Source: Rugosimonospora acidiphila (GTDB lineage Bacteria > Actinomycetota > Actinomycetes > Mycobacteriales > Micromonosporaceae). From it: 64,000 bases of DNA. Position numbers and translations under genes: made by a program. The notes beneath the pieces were generated by a model. The model was given only the letters and a program-made list of their open reading frames with translations, did no database searches and was not told where the DNA came from. The DNA is taken from NCBI RefSeq assembly GCF_039543385.1, contig NZ_BAABJQ010000018.1:1-64000 (forward strand). Reading direction: 5' to 3'. Below, in pieces: positions 25,687 to 34,627 of the stretch; position 1 is the stretch's first letter, and the number at the start of each line of letters is the position of its first letter.

Positions 25687-26259
25687 GTGAGCACCTCCGA
25701 ACGCCTCATCGAGAGCACGCGCGAGCTGTTGTGGGAGCGCGGCTACGTCGCGACCAGCCCCAAGGCCATCCAGCAGCGGGCCGGGGCCGGCCAGGGCAGC
25801 ATGTACCACCACTTCACGGGCAAGCCCGAGCTCGCGCTCGCGGCGATCAGCCGCACCGCGCAGGAGATGCGCGCCGCGGGCGAGGAGCAGCTCAGCGCAC
25901 CAGGCACGGCGATCGAGCGGATCACCCGCTACCTGCGGCGCGAGCGGGACGTGCTCAAGGGCTGCCCCATCGGCCGGCTCACCCAGGACCCTGAGATCAT
26001 GGCCGATCCGACGCTGCGGGCGCCGGTCGAGGAGACCTTCGCCTGGGTGCGCGGGCGCCTGGCCGAGGTGCTGGCCGAAGGCAGGGCGCGGGGCGAGTTG
26101 GCGGCGACGCTCGACGTGGCCACGACGGCCGCTGCCGTCGTCGCGGTGCTCCAGGGCGGTTACGTGCTGGCGCGTGCCGCCGGCTCGACCGCGCCGTTCG
26201 ATCAGGCGATCACCGGCGTGCTCGGCCTGCTCGCCGGGCACGCCACCGGCCAAGGCTGA
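25687..26259 (+). CDS. TetR family transcriptional regulator
   Basis: The 190-residue protein has an N-terminal TetR DNA-binding domain (ERLIESTRELLWERGYVATSPKAIQQRAGAGQGSMYHHF, about 4-43) and a C-terminal ligand-binding domain of the TetR_C_16/LmrA-YxaF-like type (GCPIGRLTQD). It is divergent from the ECF42/DGPF pair, but there is no direct evidence that it controls them. No transporter gene is adjacent. GTG 25687 looks leaderless. Confidence 0.88.
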   Translation: MSTSERLIESTRELLWERGYVATSPKAIQQRAGAGQGSMYHHFTGKPELALAAISRTAQEMRAAGEEQLSAPGTAIERITRYLRRERDVLKGCPIGRLTQDPEIMADPTLRAPVEETFAWVRGRLAEVLAEGRARGELAATLDVATTAAAVVAVLQGGYVLARAAGSTAPFDQAITGVLGLLAGHATGQG

Positions 26260-26260
26260 C

Positions 26261-26312
26261 TGCACCGGCCGGGCGTGACCGCACCGGCCGGGCCCCTGAC
26301 CGCACCGGCCGA
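26261..26312. repeat. Three imperfect tandem copies of a CACCGGCCGGGC unit
   Basis: Units built on TGACCGCACCGGCCGG repeat three times in the short gap between the TetR and ung genes. It is probably another minisatellite or a set of extended hairpins serving as a terminator region. Confidence 0.5.
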
Positions 26313-26348
26313 GGCCAGCCGTGCACGGTGGGACCGGGCGACCTCGGG

Positions 26349-27023
26349 TCAGCTCCAGCGGATCGGTGGCAGGCCGGCGTCGGCCAGCGCCTTGTCCGCC
26401 GCGCTGAACGGGCGGCTGCCCAGGAAGCCCCTCGGGTTCATCGGGCTGGGGTGCCCGGCCTCCAGGACCACGTGCTGGGGCTGGGTAACCAGGGCGGCCT
26501 TCTTCCGCGCATAGGCACCCCAGAGGATGAAGACCACCCTGCTGGGCTTCGCGTCCAGCGCCTTGATCGCGGCGTCGGTGAAGTGCTCCCAGCCCCGGCC
26601 GGCGTGCGAGGCCGGGCTGCCGGCGCGGACCGTGAGCACCGAGTTGAGCAGCAGCACGCCCTGCGCCGCCCAGTCGCTGAGGTCGCCACCGGTGCGGGGC
26701 GCCCCGCCCAGGTCATCGCCCAACTCCTTGAAGATGTTGCGCAGCGACGGGGGGACGGACACGCCCGGCCGGACACTGAAGCTCAGGCCGTGCGCCTGGC
26801 CCTCCTTGTGGTAAGGGTCCTGGCCGAGGATCAGCACCCGGGCATCGTCTGGCGAGCACAGGCGGAACGCCTGGAACAGATCCGGCAACGGCGGGTACAC
26901 CGAGCGGGCCTGGTATTCCTCGTCAACGAACGCGTTCAGCGCCCCGAGTGTGTCGGGGTCGAGGTGAGGACGGATGACCTCACGCCAGGCGGCCGGCAGC
27001 AACTCCATCAGGTCCAGCGACAT
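26349..27023 (-). CDS. ung: Uracil-DNA glycosylase, family 1
   Basis: The 224-residue protein removes uracil from DNA in base-excision repair. GQDPYH at 67-72 contains the catalytic aspartate (about 69), LLLNSVLTVRAG the uracil-binding region, and HPSPMN near 191-196 the minor-groove loop with the catalytic histidine. Length and motifs are normal. TACCAT 7 nt before ATG 27023 suggests a leaderless message. It is a single-gene unit. Confidence 0.96.
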   Translation of the reverse strand: MSLDLMELLPAAWREVIRPHLDPDTLGALNAFVDEEYQARSVYPPLPDLFQAFRLCSPDDARVLILGQDPYHKEGQAHGLSFSVRPGVSVPPSLRNIFKELGDDLGGAPRTGGDLSDWAAQGVLLLNSVLTVRAGSPASHAGRGWEHFTDAAIKALDAKPSRVVFILWGAYARKKAALVTQPQHVVLEAGHPSPMNPRGFLGSRPFSAADKALADAGLPPIRWS

Positions 27024-27030
27024 GACCGCG

Positions 27031-27036
27031 ATGGTA
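27031..27036 (-). promoter_or_regulatory. -10 box (TACCAT) of ung
   Basis: TACCAT on the minus strand ends 7 nt before the ung ATG, the leaderless spacing. Confidence 0.45.
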
Positions 27037-27156
27037 CGGGCGGCCACCGACAATTCCCCACACCACTCCGGGCCGCCCGGCCGAATCGATCTTTGAAGCC
27101 GCCGGTGTCGCGCGTTAGCATCCGGTGCCCATCCATCGAACTTCACGAGGTTGACG

Positions 27157-27456
27157 TTGACGACGCCAGACACCCACCCATGCGACGTGTGCGGCGCCCT
27201 GCCCACGGCCCGGATGTCCTTCACGGCTCTCCAGGGGATCGTTCTCGTGCGCAGAATGCGATTCACCCGCGGCCACTTCTGCCGCGACTGCGGGCTGCGC
27301 GCCAGGAAGGAAGCCAACTCCTACACCCTCAAATTCGGCTGGTGGAGCGTGTCGGGCTGGCTGGCCACGCCGATCACCCTGATCTCCAACACGATCCGCG
27401 CGGGCGAGCTGAACAAGCTGCCGGCGCCGGTGCCCCCGGCGCCGGCACAGGCCTGA
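27157..27456 (+). CDS. Small zinc-ribbon-like protein
   Basis: The 99-residue protein has two paired-cysteine knuckles, HPCDVCGA and FCRDCGLRAR, expected to bind one zinc ion, then a weakly hydrophobic segment (FGWWSVSGWLATPITLISNTI) that may associate with the membrane. The role is unknown. TTG 27157 lies 6 nt after ACGAGG and was preferred to TTG 27151. It stands divergent from ung. Confidence 0.65.
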   Translation: MTTPDTHPCDVCGALPTARMSFTALQGIVLVRRMRFTRGHFCRDCGLRARKEANSYTLKFGWWSVSGWLATPITLISNTIRAGELNKLPAPVPPAPAQA

Positions 27457-27848
27457 ATCGCGGCGCGGGCCTGAACCCGTGGCACGACCCCACGCGCCGC
27501 GGGCCTGAACCCGCGGCACGACCACCCGCGGCACAACCACCCGCGGCACGACCACCCGCGGCACGACCTGCGGCGCGATCGCCCGCGGCGCAATCGCCGA
27601 CCGCCCGGAGCTCCGGCCCCGGGCGGTCGGCGATTGGGGTGCCTGCCCAGGCCCGCGTGATCGGCGACTTTCGGTGCCTGGTCCGCCCGGGCGGTCCCGG
27701 GTGCTCGGCGGCCCACGCCGCCTGGCGGCGCGGCGGCGGCCTCCGGTGCGGGTCGCCCGGCGGACTCCGGCCCGCTCGGGGCGTGTCCCGCGCGCCGGGC
27801 CGGCGCTTTCGCCGGTACGCCGGCCGCCGCGGGCGTAGCGTCGGTGCT
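27457..27848. repeat. Gene-free stretch with tandem CGCGGCACGACC repeats
   Basis: From about 27463 to 27600 the sequence is built of units such as GGGCCTGAACCCGCGGC and ACCCGCGGCACGACC, the latter in about four near-exact 15-bp copies between 27506 and 27568. From 27600 to 27835 I see no gene. TAGCGT at 27836-27841 is the likely -10 box of the next gene, 7 nt before its GTG. Confidence 0.6.
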
Positions 27849-28196
27849 GTGCAGGATCCCGGACCGCCGATCGCCTACCTCGCGCTGCGCGGGGGCACCC
27901 CGGTCTACGACCGCGCCGGCAACCGCGTCGGCACGATGGAGCACGTCCTTGCCGACGAGCGGTCGGACATCTTCCACGGCCTGATCATCGACGCCGCACC
28001 GCCGCTTCCGCGGCACGCCTTCGCCGACGCAGACCAGATCGCCGAGCTGCACGAACAGGCCGTGCTGCTGTCGGTCGAGGGTGGGGAACTGCACGCCCTG
28101 AACGAGCGGACCGGTGCCGGCGAGGCCAGCATCGAGGAGGGCAAGCTGCGGGCCCGCCTCGAGGAGGCCAGGGAATGGGTCGGCCGGCACCACTGA
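27849..28196 (+). CDS. PRC-barrel-like protein
   Basis: The 115-residue protein starts with a barrel-like domain (GGTPVYDRAGNRVGTMEHVL, then DIFHGLIIDAA), as in PRC-barrel/DUF2171-type proteins that bind partners or RNA-processing machinery, and ends in a charged helix (EEGKLRARLEEAREWVGRHH). Its specific role is unknown. GTG 27849 is preceded by a TAGCGT box at leaderless distance. Confidence 0.65.
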   Translation: MQDPGPPIAYLALRGGTPVYDRAGNRVGTMEHVLADERSDIFHGLIIDAAPPLPRHAFADADQIAELHEQAVLLSVEGGELHALNERTGAGEASIEEGKLRARLEEAREWVGRHH

Positions 28197-28211
28197 GCCG
28201 CCGTACCCGGC

Positions 28212-28949
28212 TCAGGTCAGGCTGCCGACCGCCTTCGCGATCACCAGTACCGACGTGATCAGCGCCGCCGTCGACTCGATGCCCATCAGCATCTTCGCCC
28301 GGTGGGACAGCGGCATGGTGTCGGTGGGGCTGAACGCGGAGGAGTTGCTCAGCGAGACGTACAGGTAGTCGATGAAGACCGGCATCCACCCGCTCTGCTG
28401 GCTGGAGCCCTGGGCCACCTCGACCACGGTGTCGGCGTCCTCGTCCTGCGGAAACCGGAAGTCGGCCCGCGGCAGGGCGCGGCGGTCGACGAGATTGCGC
28501 TCCACCGGTCCGCCCCGGTCGATCTCCCAGAACGCCAGCCCGAACACGATGACGTTCGTCGCCCAGACCTGCAGCGCGCCGATGAGCAGCGGCGCGCCCG
28601 CGGCGTGGGGATCGACCAGCAGGTGCAGCAGCAGGCCGAGCGACACGAGGTTAGCGGCGGCGATGAGCACCACCACCACGATGGACAGGCTCCGGGTGGC
28701 CCGGTTCTGCCGGCTCATCCGGAGCGGGTTGACCACCAGCAGGGAGATCAGCAGTACGAGTTCCAGCCCGGGGATCACGAACCTCGGCCCCACCACCAGG
28801 GACTGCGGGAGCAGCCCGTACAGGGCGATGGCGGCGAGCGTCGCGGCGGCAGCGGGCACGCGTACCTCGCCCGTCGGCCTGCGCTCCGGTGCGGAGCGCC
28901 CGGTCCGCGCCCCGCTGGGCGGGGTCGCGGTGCTCGCCTTCGCGGTCAT
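28212..28949 (-). CDS. Membrane protein, DUF1345-like with channel-like C-terminal loop
   Basis: The 245-residue protein has five or six hydrophobic helices. Near the C-terminus it reads IDYLYVSLSNSSAFSPTDTMPLS followed by AKMLMGIESTAALITSVLVIAKAVG, a pore-loop and helix pattern seen in DUF1345 and two-helix ion-channel domains. Ion transport is therefore possible but unproven. ATG 28949 was preferred to a start 45 nt upstream because the extra residues are arginine-rich and non-conserved in look. It stands alone. Confidence 0.65.
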   Translation of the reverse strand: MTAKASTATPPSGARTGRSAPERRPTGEVRVPAAAATLAAIALYGLLPQSLVVGPRFVIPGLELVLLISLLVVNPLRMSRQNRATRSLSIVVVVLIAAANLVSLGLLLHLLVDPHAAGAPLLIGALQVWATNVIVFGLAFWEIDRGGPVERNLVDRRALPRADFRFPQDEDADTVVEVAQGSSQQSGWMPVFIDYLYVSLSNSSAFSPTDTMPLSHRAKMLMGIESTAALITSVLVIAKAVGSLT

Positions 28950-28994
28950 CGCCGCCACCCGTACCGACCGTGCCCGCCCCGGCCGAGCGGGCAT

Positions 28995-29127
28995 CCGGTA
29001 TCGCCGGGCGGCGGAACGGATCTACTCCACATCGCGCCTCCTCACCGTGCCGAACTACCGGGTACCCAGTCGCCCGTGCGGTTACGCCCGGGGCTGCCGG
29101 TGCCGGTCGGGATGCGCGGGCCGGGCG
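28995..29127. other. Short gap without a gene
   Basis: I see no gene, strong hairpin or clear promoter in this interval. Confidence 0.4.
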
Positions 29128-29325
29128 CTACTCGGCGTCCTTGAGTACGCCCTCGATCACGGACAGTCGCCGGTTCAGCTCGCTGAACTGATCCCCGACC
29201 GTCGACATCCGGTGCTCCGCCAGCTCCTGGGCGCGCACCGCCCGGTCGGCGAGCGCTCGGTACTCCGCCTCACGGGTGACCGTGGCCTTGGCGCGCAGGT
29301 GCGTCCCGTACTGCCAGATCACCAC
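29128..29325 (-). CDS. Small coiled-coil protein
   Basis: The 65-residue protein begins MVIWQYGTHLRAKATVTREAEYRALAD and continues as one long amphipathic helix ending VIEGVLKDAE. This form is widespread in actinomycetes but its function is not known to me. Either of two adjacent GTG codons (29323-29325 or 29320-29322) could start it. Confidence 0.6.
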   Translation of the reverse strand: MVIWQYGTHLRAKATVTREAEYRALADRAVRAQELAEHRMSTVGDQFSELNRRLSVIEGVLKDAE

Positions 29326-29588
29326 TTATTGGCGGGTGCCAACGCGAGTGTCAAGGCGGCCACCCCGCGACCCGTCGCCCGCCGACGCCGACCGGGAGGG
29401 GAATGGGCGTGGCGACGCGCCGGCCGGGCTGCATGCGGTGGTGGTGATCACGGCCGGCGGCGGCCGGCGACGACTTAACATCGGTTGGCGGGCGCCGGAG
29501 TCGTCAGGCACCGCGCCGCAGTGATTGGGCAGCCGTGACGGATTGAGCAGCCGTAAGCGGATCGAGCAGCGAGGAACCCGAGGGCACC

Positions 29589-30059
29589 ATGGAAGACAGG
29601 CCGCCACTGCCGCCGTTCACCGAGGAAACCGCCATCCAGAAGGTACGCATGGCGGAGAACGCGTGGAACACGCGCGATCCTCAGAAGGTGGCCCTCGCGT
29701 ACACCGTTGACAGCGCGTGGCGCAACCGTGACCAGTTCATCAACGGCCGCGACGGGATCGTTGAGTTCCTCACCACGAAGTGGAGCCGGGAACTCGACTA
29801 CCGCCTCATCAAGGCGCTGTGGGCATTCCGGGAGAACCGGATAGCCGTACGGTTCGCGTACGAATCGCACGACGCGTCGGGGCAGTGGTTCCGGTCGTAC
29901 GGCAACGAGAACTGGGAGTTCGACGAGCACGGCCTCATGCGTCGGCGCATCGCCAGCATCAACGACCTGCCCATCTCCGAGTCTGACCGGCTGTACCACT
30001 GGGACAGTTCCGGCCCGCGCCCGGAGGACCACCCCGGCCTGGAGGACCTCGGTCTGTAG
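29589..30059 (+). CDS. DUF1348 (nuclear transport factor 2-like fold) protein
   Basis: The 156-residue protein fits the DUF1348 pattern closely: KVRMAENAWNTRDPQKVALAY, WRNRDQFINGRDGIVEFL, KALWAFRENRIAVRFAYE and NENWEFDEHGLM. The family has the NTF2/SnoaL cone fold; no reaction is established. GAGGG precedes ATG 29589 at a suitable distance. It is a single gene upstream of the phospholipase-type gene. Confidence 0.9.
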   Translation: MEDRPPLPPFTEETAIQKVRMAENAWNTRDPQKVALAYTVDSAWRNRDQFINGRDGIVEFLTTKWSRELDYRLIKALWAFRENRIAVRFAYESHDASGQWFRSYGNENWEFDEHGLMRRRIASINDLPISESDRLYHWDSSGPRPEDHPGLEDLGL

Positions 30060-30154
30060 CCGTCGCGTCGGGGTAGCCGCTGATCACCTTGGCGTCATCG
30101 TGTCGCCACGCGGCACCGCCCTGGTGTTTATGGCCGTCGCCCACGCTGAGGCCC

Positions 30155-31687
30155 ATGCTGACACGTCGCATGTTGCTTCAGCTCATCGGTGCCTCCGGAG
30201 TGGCCGCCACCGGTGCGGAGCTGCTCTCCCAGGCAGCGGCCAGCGCCACGCCGGCCCACTTCCCGCACGGCTCGAACGGAATCGAGCACGTGGTGGTTCT
30301 CATGATGGAGAACCGTTCCTTCGACCATTTCCTCGGCTGGGTGCCAGGTGCGGACGGCCGTCACGACCTGACGTTCCGGTCCGCGGACGGCAACGTCTAC
30401 CCCAACTACCCGCTGGCCCCCGACTTCCAGGGCTGCGGATACACCGACCCCGACCACAGCTGGGAAGGGTTCCTGGTCCAGCACAACGGCGGCAAGCTGG
30501 ATGGGTTCCTGCAGCGGCCCACCACCCCGGCCGACAACCCCGGGGTCGTCATGGCCGACGCCAACACCTTCCCGATCGGCTACTACACGAACCTCGACGA
30601 GCACCGCCGGCACAAGGCGATCCCCGACCTGCCGGTGATCGGTGCGCTCGCCGAGCACTACACGGTGCTGGACCGCTACTTCTGCTCGTTCGCCGGGGAG
30701 ACCTTCCCGAACCGGTTCTACCAGCACGCGGCGCGCACTGACCGGGACCACAACTCGACCAACATCTCGACGCTGCCGACCATCTGGGACCAGCTGTCGC
30801 CGATCCCCAACACCCAGGGCGTCCCCACCGGAGGGTACTTCTTCCGCGACTCGCCGTTCCTGGCGCTGTGGGGCCTGAAGTACCTTCCGTTCTGGCACCC
30901 GTTCGCGGCCGGCGACATCGACGACCTCGGCATCCCGGTCACCACGCCGTCGTTCATCGACACCGTGGCCGCCGGGAACCTGCCCAACGTCAGCTTCATC
31001 GACCCGGCCTTCGACTCCGAGGGCAACGGCACCTCAGCCGACGACCACCCGCTGGCGGACATCCGGCTCGGTGAGCGGTTCATCGCCGACACCTATCACG
31101 CCCTGGCGAACGCGGGATACCTCGACAACACGGTGTTCGTCGTGACCTTCGACGAGTGGGGTGGCTTCTACGACCACGTACCGCCGCCGCGGGTCGTCGA
31201 CGACACCGACCCGTCGAGCGTCGACCACACCGGGGACGAGTCCACGCCGACCGAGGGTCGGCTGGTACCCGACTACCGGCAGCTCGGCTTCCGGGTCCCG
31301 GCGATCGTGGTGTCCAACCTGGCTCCGGCCAAGGTTGTCCACAAGGGACCGTTCGAGCACGCCTCGACGCTGAAGCTGATCGAATCCACCTTCGGCCTGC
31401 AGCCGATCGCCGCCCGGGACAAGCACGCCGAGGACCTGGGGCAGGTGCTCGACAAGAAGCCGAGGCGTCCGGTTCCCACCGGCGCCATCCCGACCAGCGC
31501 GCAGGTGCTCGGGCCGGTCAACGACGCGGACGCGATCTGCGGCGCGCACAGCGTGCAGTCCAAGTCGCCGGCCCCGAAGCACGTCGGGAAGCCCCCGCAC
31601 GGGCGCGGCCAGCAGCACCGGTCCGGGTATCCGGGTGCGGGCATGGACGCGTTCGGCCGCGAATTCCGCAAGGAACACGGCCGCTAG
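30155..31687 (+). CDS. Secreted phospholipase C / acid phosphatase family protein
   Basis: The 510-residue protein belongs to the bacterial phosphoesterase family (PF04185) that includes non-hemolytic phospholipases C. The motif ENRSFDHFLG (52-61) supplies a metal site, and DEWGGFYDHVPPP near 333-345 the C-terminal site. The first 30 residues are a signal peptide with a twin-arginine-like TRRMLLQLIG, so Tat export is likely. The tail is Lys/Pro/His-rich. TGAGG is close upstream of ATG 30155. A perfect terminator hairpin follows. Confidence 0.9.
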   Translation: MLTRRMLLQLIGASGVAATGAELLSQAAASATPAHFPHGSNGIEHVVVLMMENRSFDHFLGWVPGADGRHDLTFRSADGNVYPNYPLAPDFQGCGYTDPDHSWEGFLVQHNGGKLDGFLQRPTTPADNPGVVMADANTFPIGYYTNLDEHRRHKAIPDLPVIGALAEHYTVLDRYFCSFAGETFPNRFYQHAARTDRDHNSTNISTLPTIWDQLSPIPNTQGVPTGGYFFRDSPFLALWGLKYLPFWHPFAAGDIDDLGIPVTTPSFIDTVAAGNLPNVSFIDPAFDSEGNGTSADDHPLADIRLGERFIADTYHALANAGYLDNTVFVVTFDEWGGFYDHVPPPRVVDDTDPSSVDHTGDESTPTEGRLVPDYRQLGFRVPAIVVSNLAPAKVVHKGPFEHASTLKLIESTFGLQPIAARDKHAEDLGQVLDKKPRRPVPTGAIPTSAQVLGPVNDADAICGAHSVQSKSPAPKHVGKPPHGRGQQHRSGYPGAGMDAFGREFRKEHGR

Positions 31688-31699
31688 ACCGTCGGCCGG

Positions 31700-31738
31700 A
31701 CCGCCGGATGAGGGGCCCCGGGCTCCTCATCCGGCGGT
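31700..31738. terminator. Perfect 14-bp stem bidirectional terminator
   Basis: ACCGCCGGATGAGG at 31700-31713 pairs perfectly with CCTCATCCGGCGGT at 31725-31738 around an 11-nt loop. It lies in the 58-bp gap between two convergent genes and should stop transcription from both. Confidence 0.8.
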
Positions 31739-31745
31739 GTCGGGA

Positions 31746-33305
31746 TCAGCCGGTCACGCCGGCCGCCCCGCGCGCGGCGAACCGCGCCGAGGTCGCCGCG
31801 GCGGCGCGGGCCCGCCGCGCGGCGACGCTTCCGTTGCCATTGACGGCGGAGGTGTCAATGGCGAACAGTCCGATCGTCCAGGCGATCGCCGCGGCACTCT
31901 GTGCCAGTACCGTACGGTTGATGTTGCCCAGATTGTCGCAGGCCTGGTGGTAGCACGAGTCGAACGGCTCACCCGCGGTACCGCCGTAGATCGCGGCCTC
32001 GGCCGCGGTCTTGCGCACCTCCGCGCCGGTGAACAGGCCACCGGACGGGATGGCCACCGCGATGAACGGGCCGTAGTCCGAGCGGCCGTCGAAGTCGGTG
32101 CCCTCATGCGCCAGGCCCTGGCCGTCGAGGTACTGCGCGAAGACGCTCTCGATCTGCGCCGAGCCGTACGGTCCCGGGCCGGAGCCGACGCCGTCGGAGT
32201 CGTCGCCGTCGTAGATGAACCGGGCGTAGTTCGGCGACGCGACCATGTCGAAGTTGAGGTACAGCGCGATGTCCAGCTGCTGTTCGAAGCTCAGCTGGGA
32301 CACGTAGTACTGCGAGCCGAGCAGGCCGAACTCCTCGGCCGACCACCACGCGAAGCGCACCTTGTTGGTCACCTTCTGGTTGGCCAACTGCAGCGCGACC
32401 TCCAGCTGGGTGGCGGAGCCGGAACCGTTGTCGTTGATGCCCGGCCCCTCGGTGACGCTGTCGAGGTGGGCGCCGGACATCACGACGTTGTCCGCGCGTC
32501 CGCCGCGCGTCTCGGCGATGACGTTGCGGGTGGTGCGCAGCTCGCTGAGCACCCGCAGTTCCATGGTGACCGTCACCGGTCCCGCGGCCACGTCCGCGGC
32601 CAGGGATTCGCCCTCCCCGCGCGGGATGCCGGCGATCGGGATGCGGCCGCTGGCGGCGTCGGTGAGCCGCCCGCTGATCGGGTCGGTCGGCACCTCCGCG
32701 TTGTTGTAGACCAGCACGCCGGCCGCGCCGGCGGCGAGGGCGTTGTCGTGCTTCTGCTGGAACGGGCACGAGCCGCGCTGGATCAGCACGACGGTACCGG
32801 CGTAGTCGCTCGTGAAGTCGGCCGGCTCGCAGCCCGGCGTGGCATCGGCGGCGAGGCCGGGCAGTGCGGTCAACGGTGCTGTGAGCCCGCCCTCGGGCGT
32901 GTTCGGTGAGTACTGCATGACTATCGGGCTCAGCGTCCTGGCCGTCGGGGAAACCTCGGCGGCGCTCTGCGCGAGGGTCTGTGTGAACGGGAACTCGAAC
33001 TCCTGGATCCGCACCAGGTAGCCGGCCGCGGTCAGCTTGTCGGCGATGTACTGGGCCGACGCGAGGTGGCCGGGCGTGCTCGCCGCGCGGATCCCGCCGT
33101 TGGTCTCGGCGATGCGTTGCAGTGCGATCAGATGACGATTGATGTTGTCGACGTGGACGGCCTTCACGAGCCTGCCGGCGAGCCTGGTCGGGTCGCCCGC
33201 GCTCGCGGCCGTCGCGGCCGGCGCCGGTGACGCGACGGCCAGGGCCAGCGTGCCGGCCGCGATCAGTGTGATCGCGCGTCGTTGCGTGATCGTGAACCGG
33301 GGCAA
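31746..33305 (-). CDS. Secreted M28 family aminopeptidase with PA domain
   Basis: The 519-residue protein is a zinc peptidase of the Streptomyces griseus aminopeptidase/PA type. Its signal peptide is residues 1-35, the protease-associated domain about 140-255 (GTVVLIQRGSCPFQQKHDNALAAGAAGVLVY region), and the metal-binding motifs are H280 and D282 (AHLDS), D292 (NDNGSG), E324-325 (SAEEFG) and a late CYHQACD. TTG 33305 is preceded by AAAGGAGG 8 nt away, a near-ideal ribosome-binding site, and is clearly the start. It should cleave peptides outside the cell. Confidence 0.93.
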   Translation of the reverse strand: MPRFTITQRRAITLIAAGTLALAVASPAPAATAASAGDPTRLAGRLVKAVHVDNINRHLIALQRIAETNGGIRAASTPGHLASAQYIADKLTAAGYLVRIQEFEFPFTQTLAQSAAEVSPTARTLSPIVMQYSPNTPEGGLTAPLTALPGLAADATPGCEPADFTSDYAGTVVLIQRGSCPFQQKHDNALAAGAAGVLVYNNAEVPTDPISGRLTDAASGRIPIAGIPRGEGESLAADVAAGPVTVTMELRVLSELRTTRNVIAETRGGRADNVVMSGAHLDSVTEGPGINDNGSGSATQLEVALQLANQKVTNKVRFAWWSAEEFGLLGSQYYVSQLSFEQQLDIALYLNFDMVASPNYARFIYDGDDSDGVGSGPGPYGSAQIESVFAQYLDGQGLAHEGTDFDGRSDYGPFIAVAIPSGGLFTGAEVRKTAAEAAIYGGTAGEPFDSCYHQACDNLGNINRTVLAQSAAAIAWTIGLFAIDTSAVNGNGSVAARRARAAAATSARFAARGAAGVTG

Positions 33306-33458
33306 CGGTATCGCCTCCTTTTCGCGCGGCGGCCGGAAGGGCCGCCGCCTCTGGCTCGCATGCTGCCGGGGGCTCCGCAAATAGACAATGCTCGATTCAA
33401 GATTTTCTTCGGGTCCGGCGCCTCGAGCTGTTCCGGAGCCTTTGAAATACCCTCGCAG

Positions 33459-33490
33459 TTGCTAGCCTGATAAGGCTGATGCCCTAGCAA
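33459..33490. promoter_or_regulatory. Nested inverted repeat upstream of the kinase-methyltransferase gene
   Basis: TTGCTAG at 33459-33465 pairs with CTAGCAA at 33484-33490, enclosing AGCC/GGCT. It sits about 48 nt before ATG 33539 in the divergent promoter region. CATTCT, 7 nt before that ATG, may be its -10 box. This looks like an operator. Confidence 0.5.
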
Positions 33491-33538
33491 AGTCTGCGTC
33501 GTTGCGAATAACTGGCCAGCAGTTGCATTCTTAGTCGT

Positions 33539-34627
33539 ATGTCCGCACCAGCGGAGATCCCGCGTACCCGCGCCATCCCCGACGAAGACCAGCGCCGGCA
33601 CCGCCGGTCGGTGGTCATTGACACGCTCGCCGACATCGTCTGCCGATCCAGCGGTACGGTTCCCCTTGTGGTCATCCACGACGCGACCAGGCACGGTGGC
33701 CATCTCGCCGACGAGCTGGCCGAGGCCGTGTACGCCCGCGGTCAGCCCTGCGCCCGGCTGCCGGACCCCGCGCCGCTGATCGACCGCGACCTGTGGCGCG
33801 CCGATCAGGCCGCCGTCACCGTGGTGGTCGCCGACGGCCCACCACACGGGGACGGGCCGCCCACCGGACGCCGGGACCTCGTCATCTACCTGCGTACCCC
33901 GCCGGACGCCCACGCCCACCACGGGTACGGCGACGCCGAGCACGCCGCCGACGTCGTGGTGGACTACCACGACCCGACCTGGCCGGTCATCAGGCGCGTC
34001 GCCACCCACCTCGAGCACGCCAGCGAACGGGTCTATCTCACCGAGACCCGAGCGTTCTTCGCGGCCCGGGCCGCCACCTGGGACCACAAGTTCGGCCGTG
34101 ACCTGCCCGCCTACGCCCAGGCCATCGACCAGGCCGCCATTCCGGCCGGTGCCACCGTGGTCGACGTCGGCTGCGGCACCGGCCGGGCCATGGAGGCGCT
34201 GCGCGCCGCGGTCGGTCCGGGCGGTGCCGTGATCGGCGTGGACCTGACCCCGCACATGCTCACGGTCGCCGGCGACAGCACCGAGCCGGCCGCGGCGCTG
34301 CTGCTCGGCGACGCCCGCCACCTGCCGCTGGTCGACGGCAGCGTCGACGCGATATTCGCCGCGGGCCTCATCCAGCACCTGCCCGACCCCGCGGTGGGCC
34401 TCGCCGAACTGGCCCGGGTGACCCGCCCCGGCGGGCGGCTGATCCTGTTCCACCCGTCCGGGCGGGCCGCCCAGGCCGCACGCCACGGCCGCAGCCTGCG
34501 CGAGGACGAGGCGCTCGGCCGCCCGTGCCTGGATCAGCTGCTCGCCGACGCCGGCTGGACGCTGACCGACTACGACGACCCGCCGCACCGCTTCCTGGCC
34601 CTGGCCGCCCGGTCGGGATTGCGATGA
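33539..34627 (+). CDS. Fusion of a degenerate uridine-kinase-like domain and a SAM methyltransferase
   Basis: The 362-residue protein has two parts. Residues 1-185 follow the layout of actinomycete uridine-kinase-like proteins (EIPRTRAIPDEDQRRHRR, then a segment aligning with the P-loop followed by LADELAEAV), but the Walker A lysine region reads HDATRHGG (about 47-54), so ATP hydrolysis is probably lost. Residues 195-362 are a class I methyltransferase: VVDVGCGTGRAMEAL near 207-221, VIGVDLTPHML, and VTRPGGRLILFHPSG. Its stop overlaps the moeA start by 4 bp. The substrate is unknown; coupling to MoeA hints at a role near molybdenum-cofactor metabolism, which is inference. Confidence 0.8.
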   Translation: MSAPAEIPRTRAIPDEDQRRHRRSVVIDTLADIVCRSSGTVPLVVIHDATRHGGHLADELAEAVYARGQPCARLPDPAPLIDRDLWRADQAAVTVVVADGPPHGDGPPTGRRDLVIYLRTPPDAHAHHGYGDAEHAADVVVDYHDPTWPVIRRVATHLEHASERVYLTETRAFFAARAATWDHKFGRDLPAYAQAIDQAAIPAGATVVDVGCGTGRAMEALRAAVGPGGAVIGVDLTPHMLTVAGDSTEPAAALLLGDARHLPLVDGSVDAIFAAGLIQHLPDPAVGLAELARVTRPGGRLILFHPSGRAAQAARHGRSLREDEALGRPCLDQLLADAGWTLTDYDDPPHRFLALAARSGLR

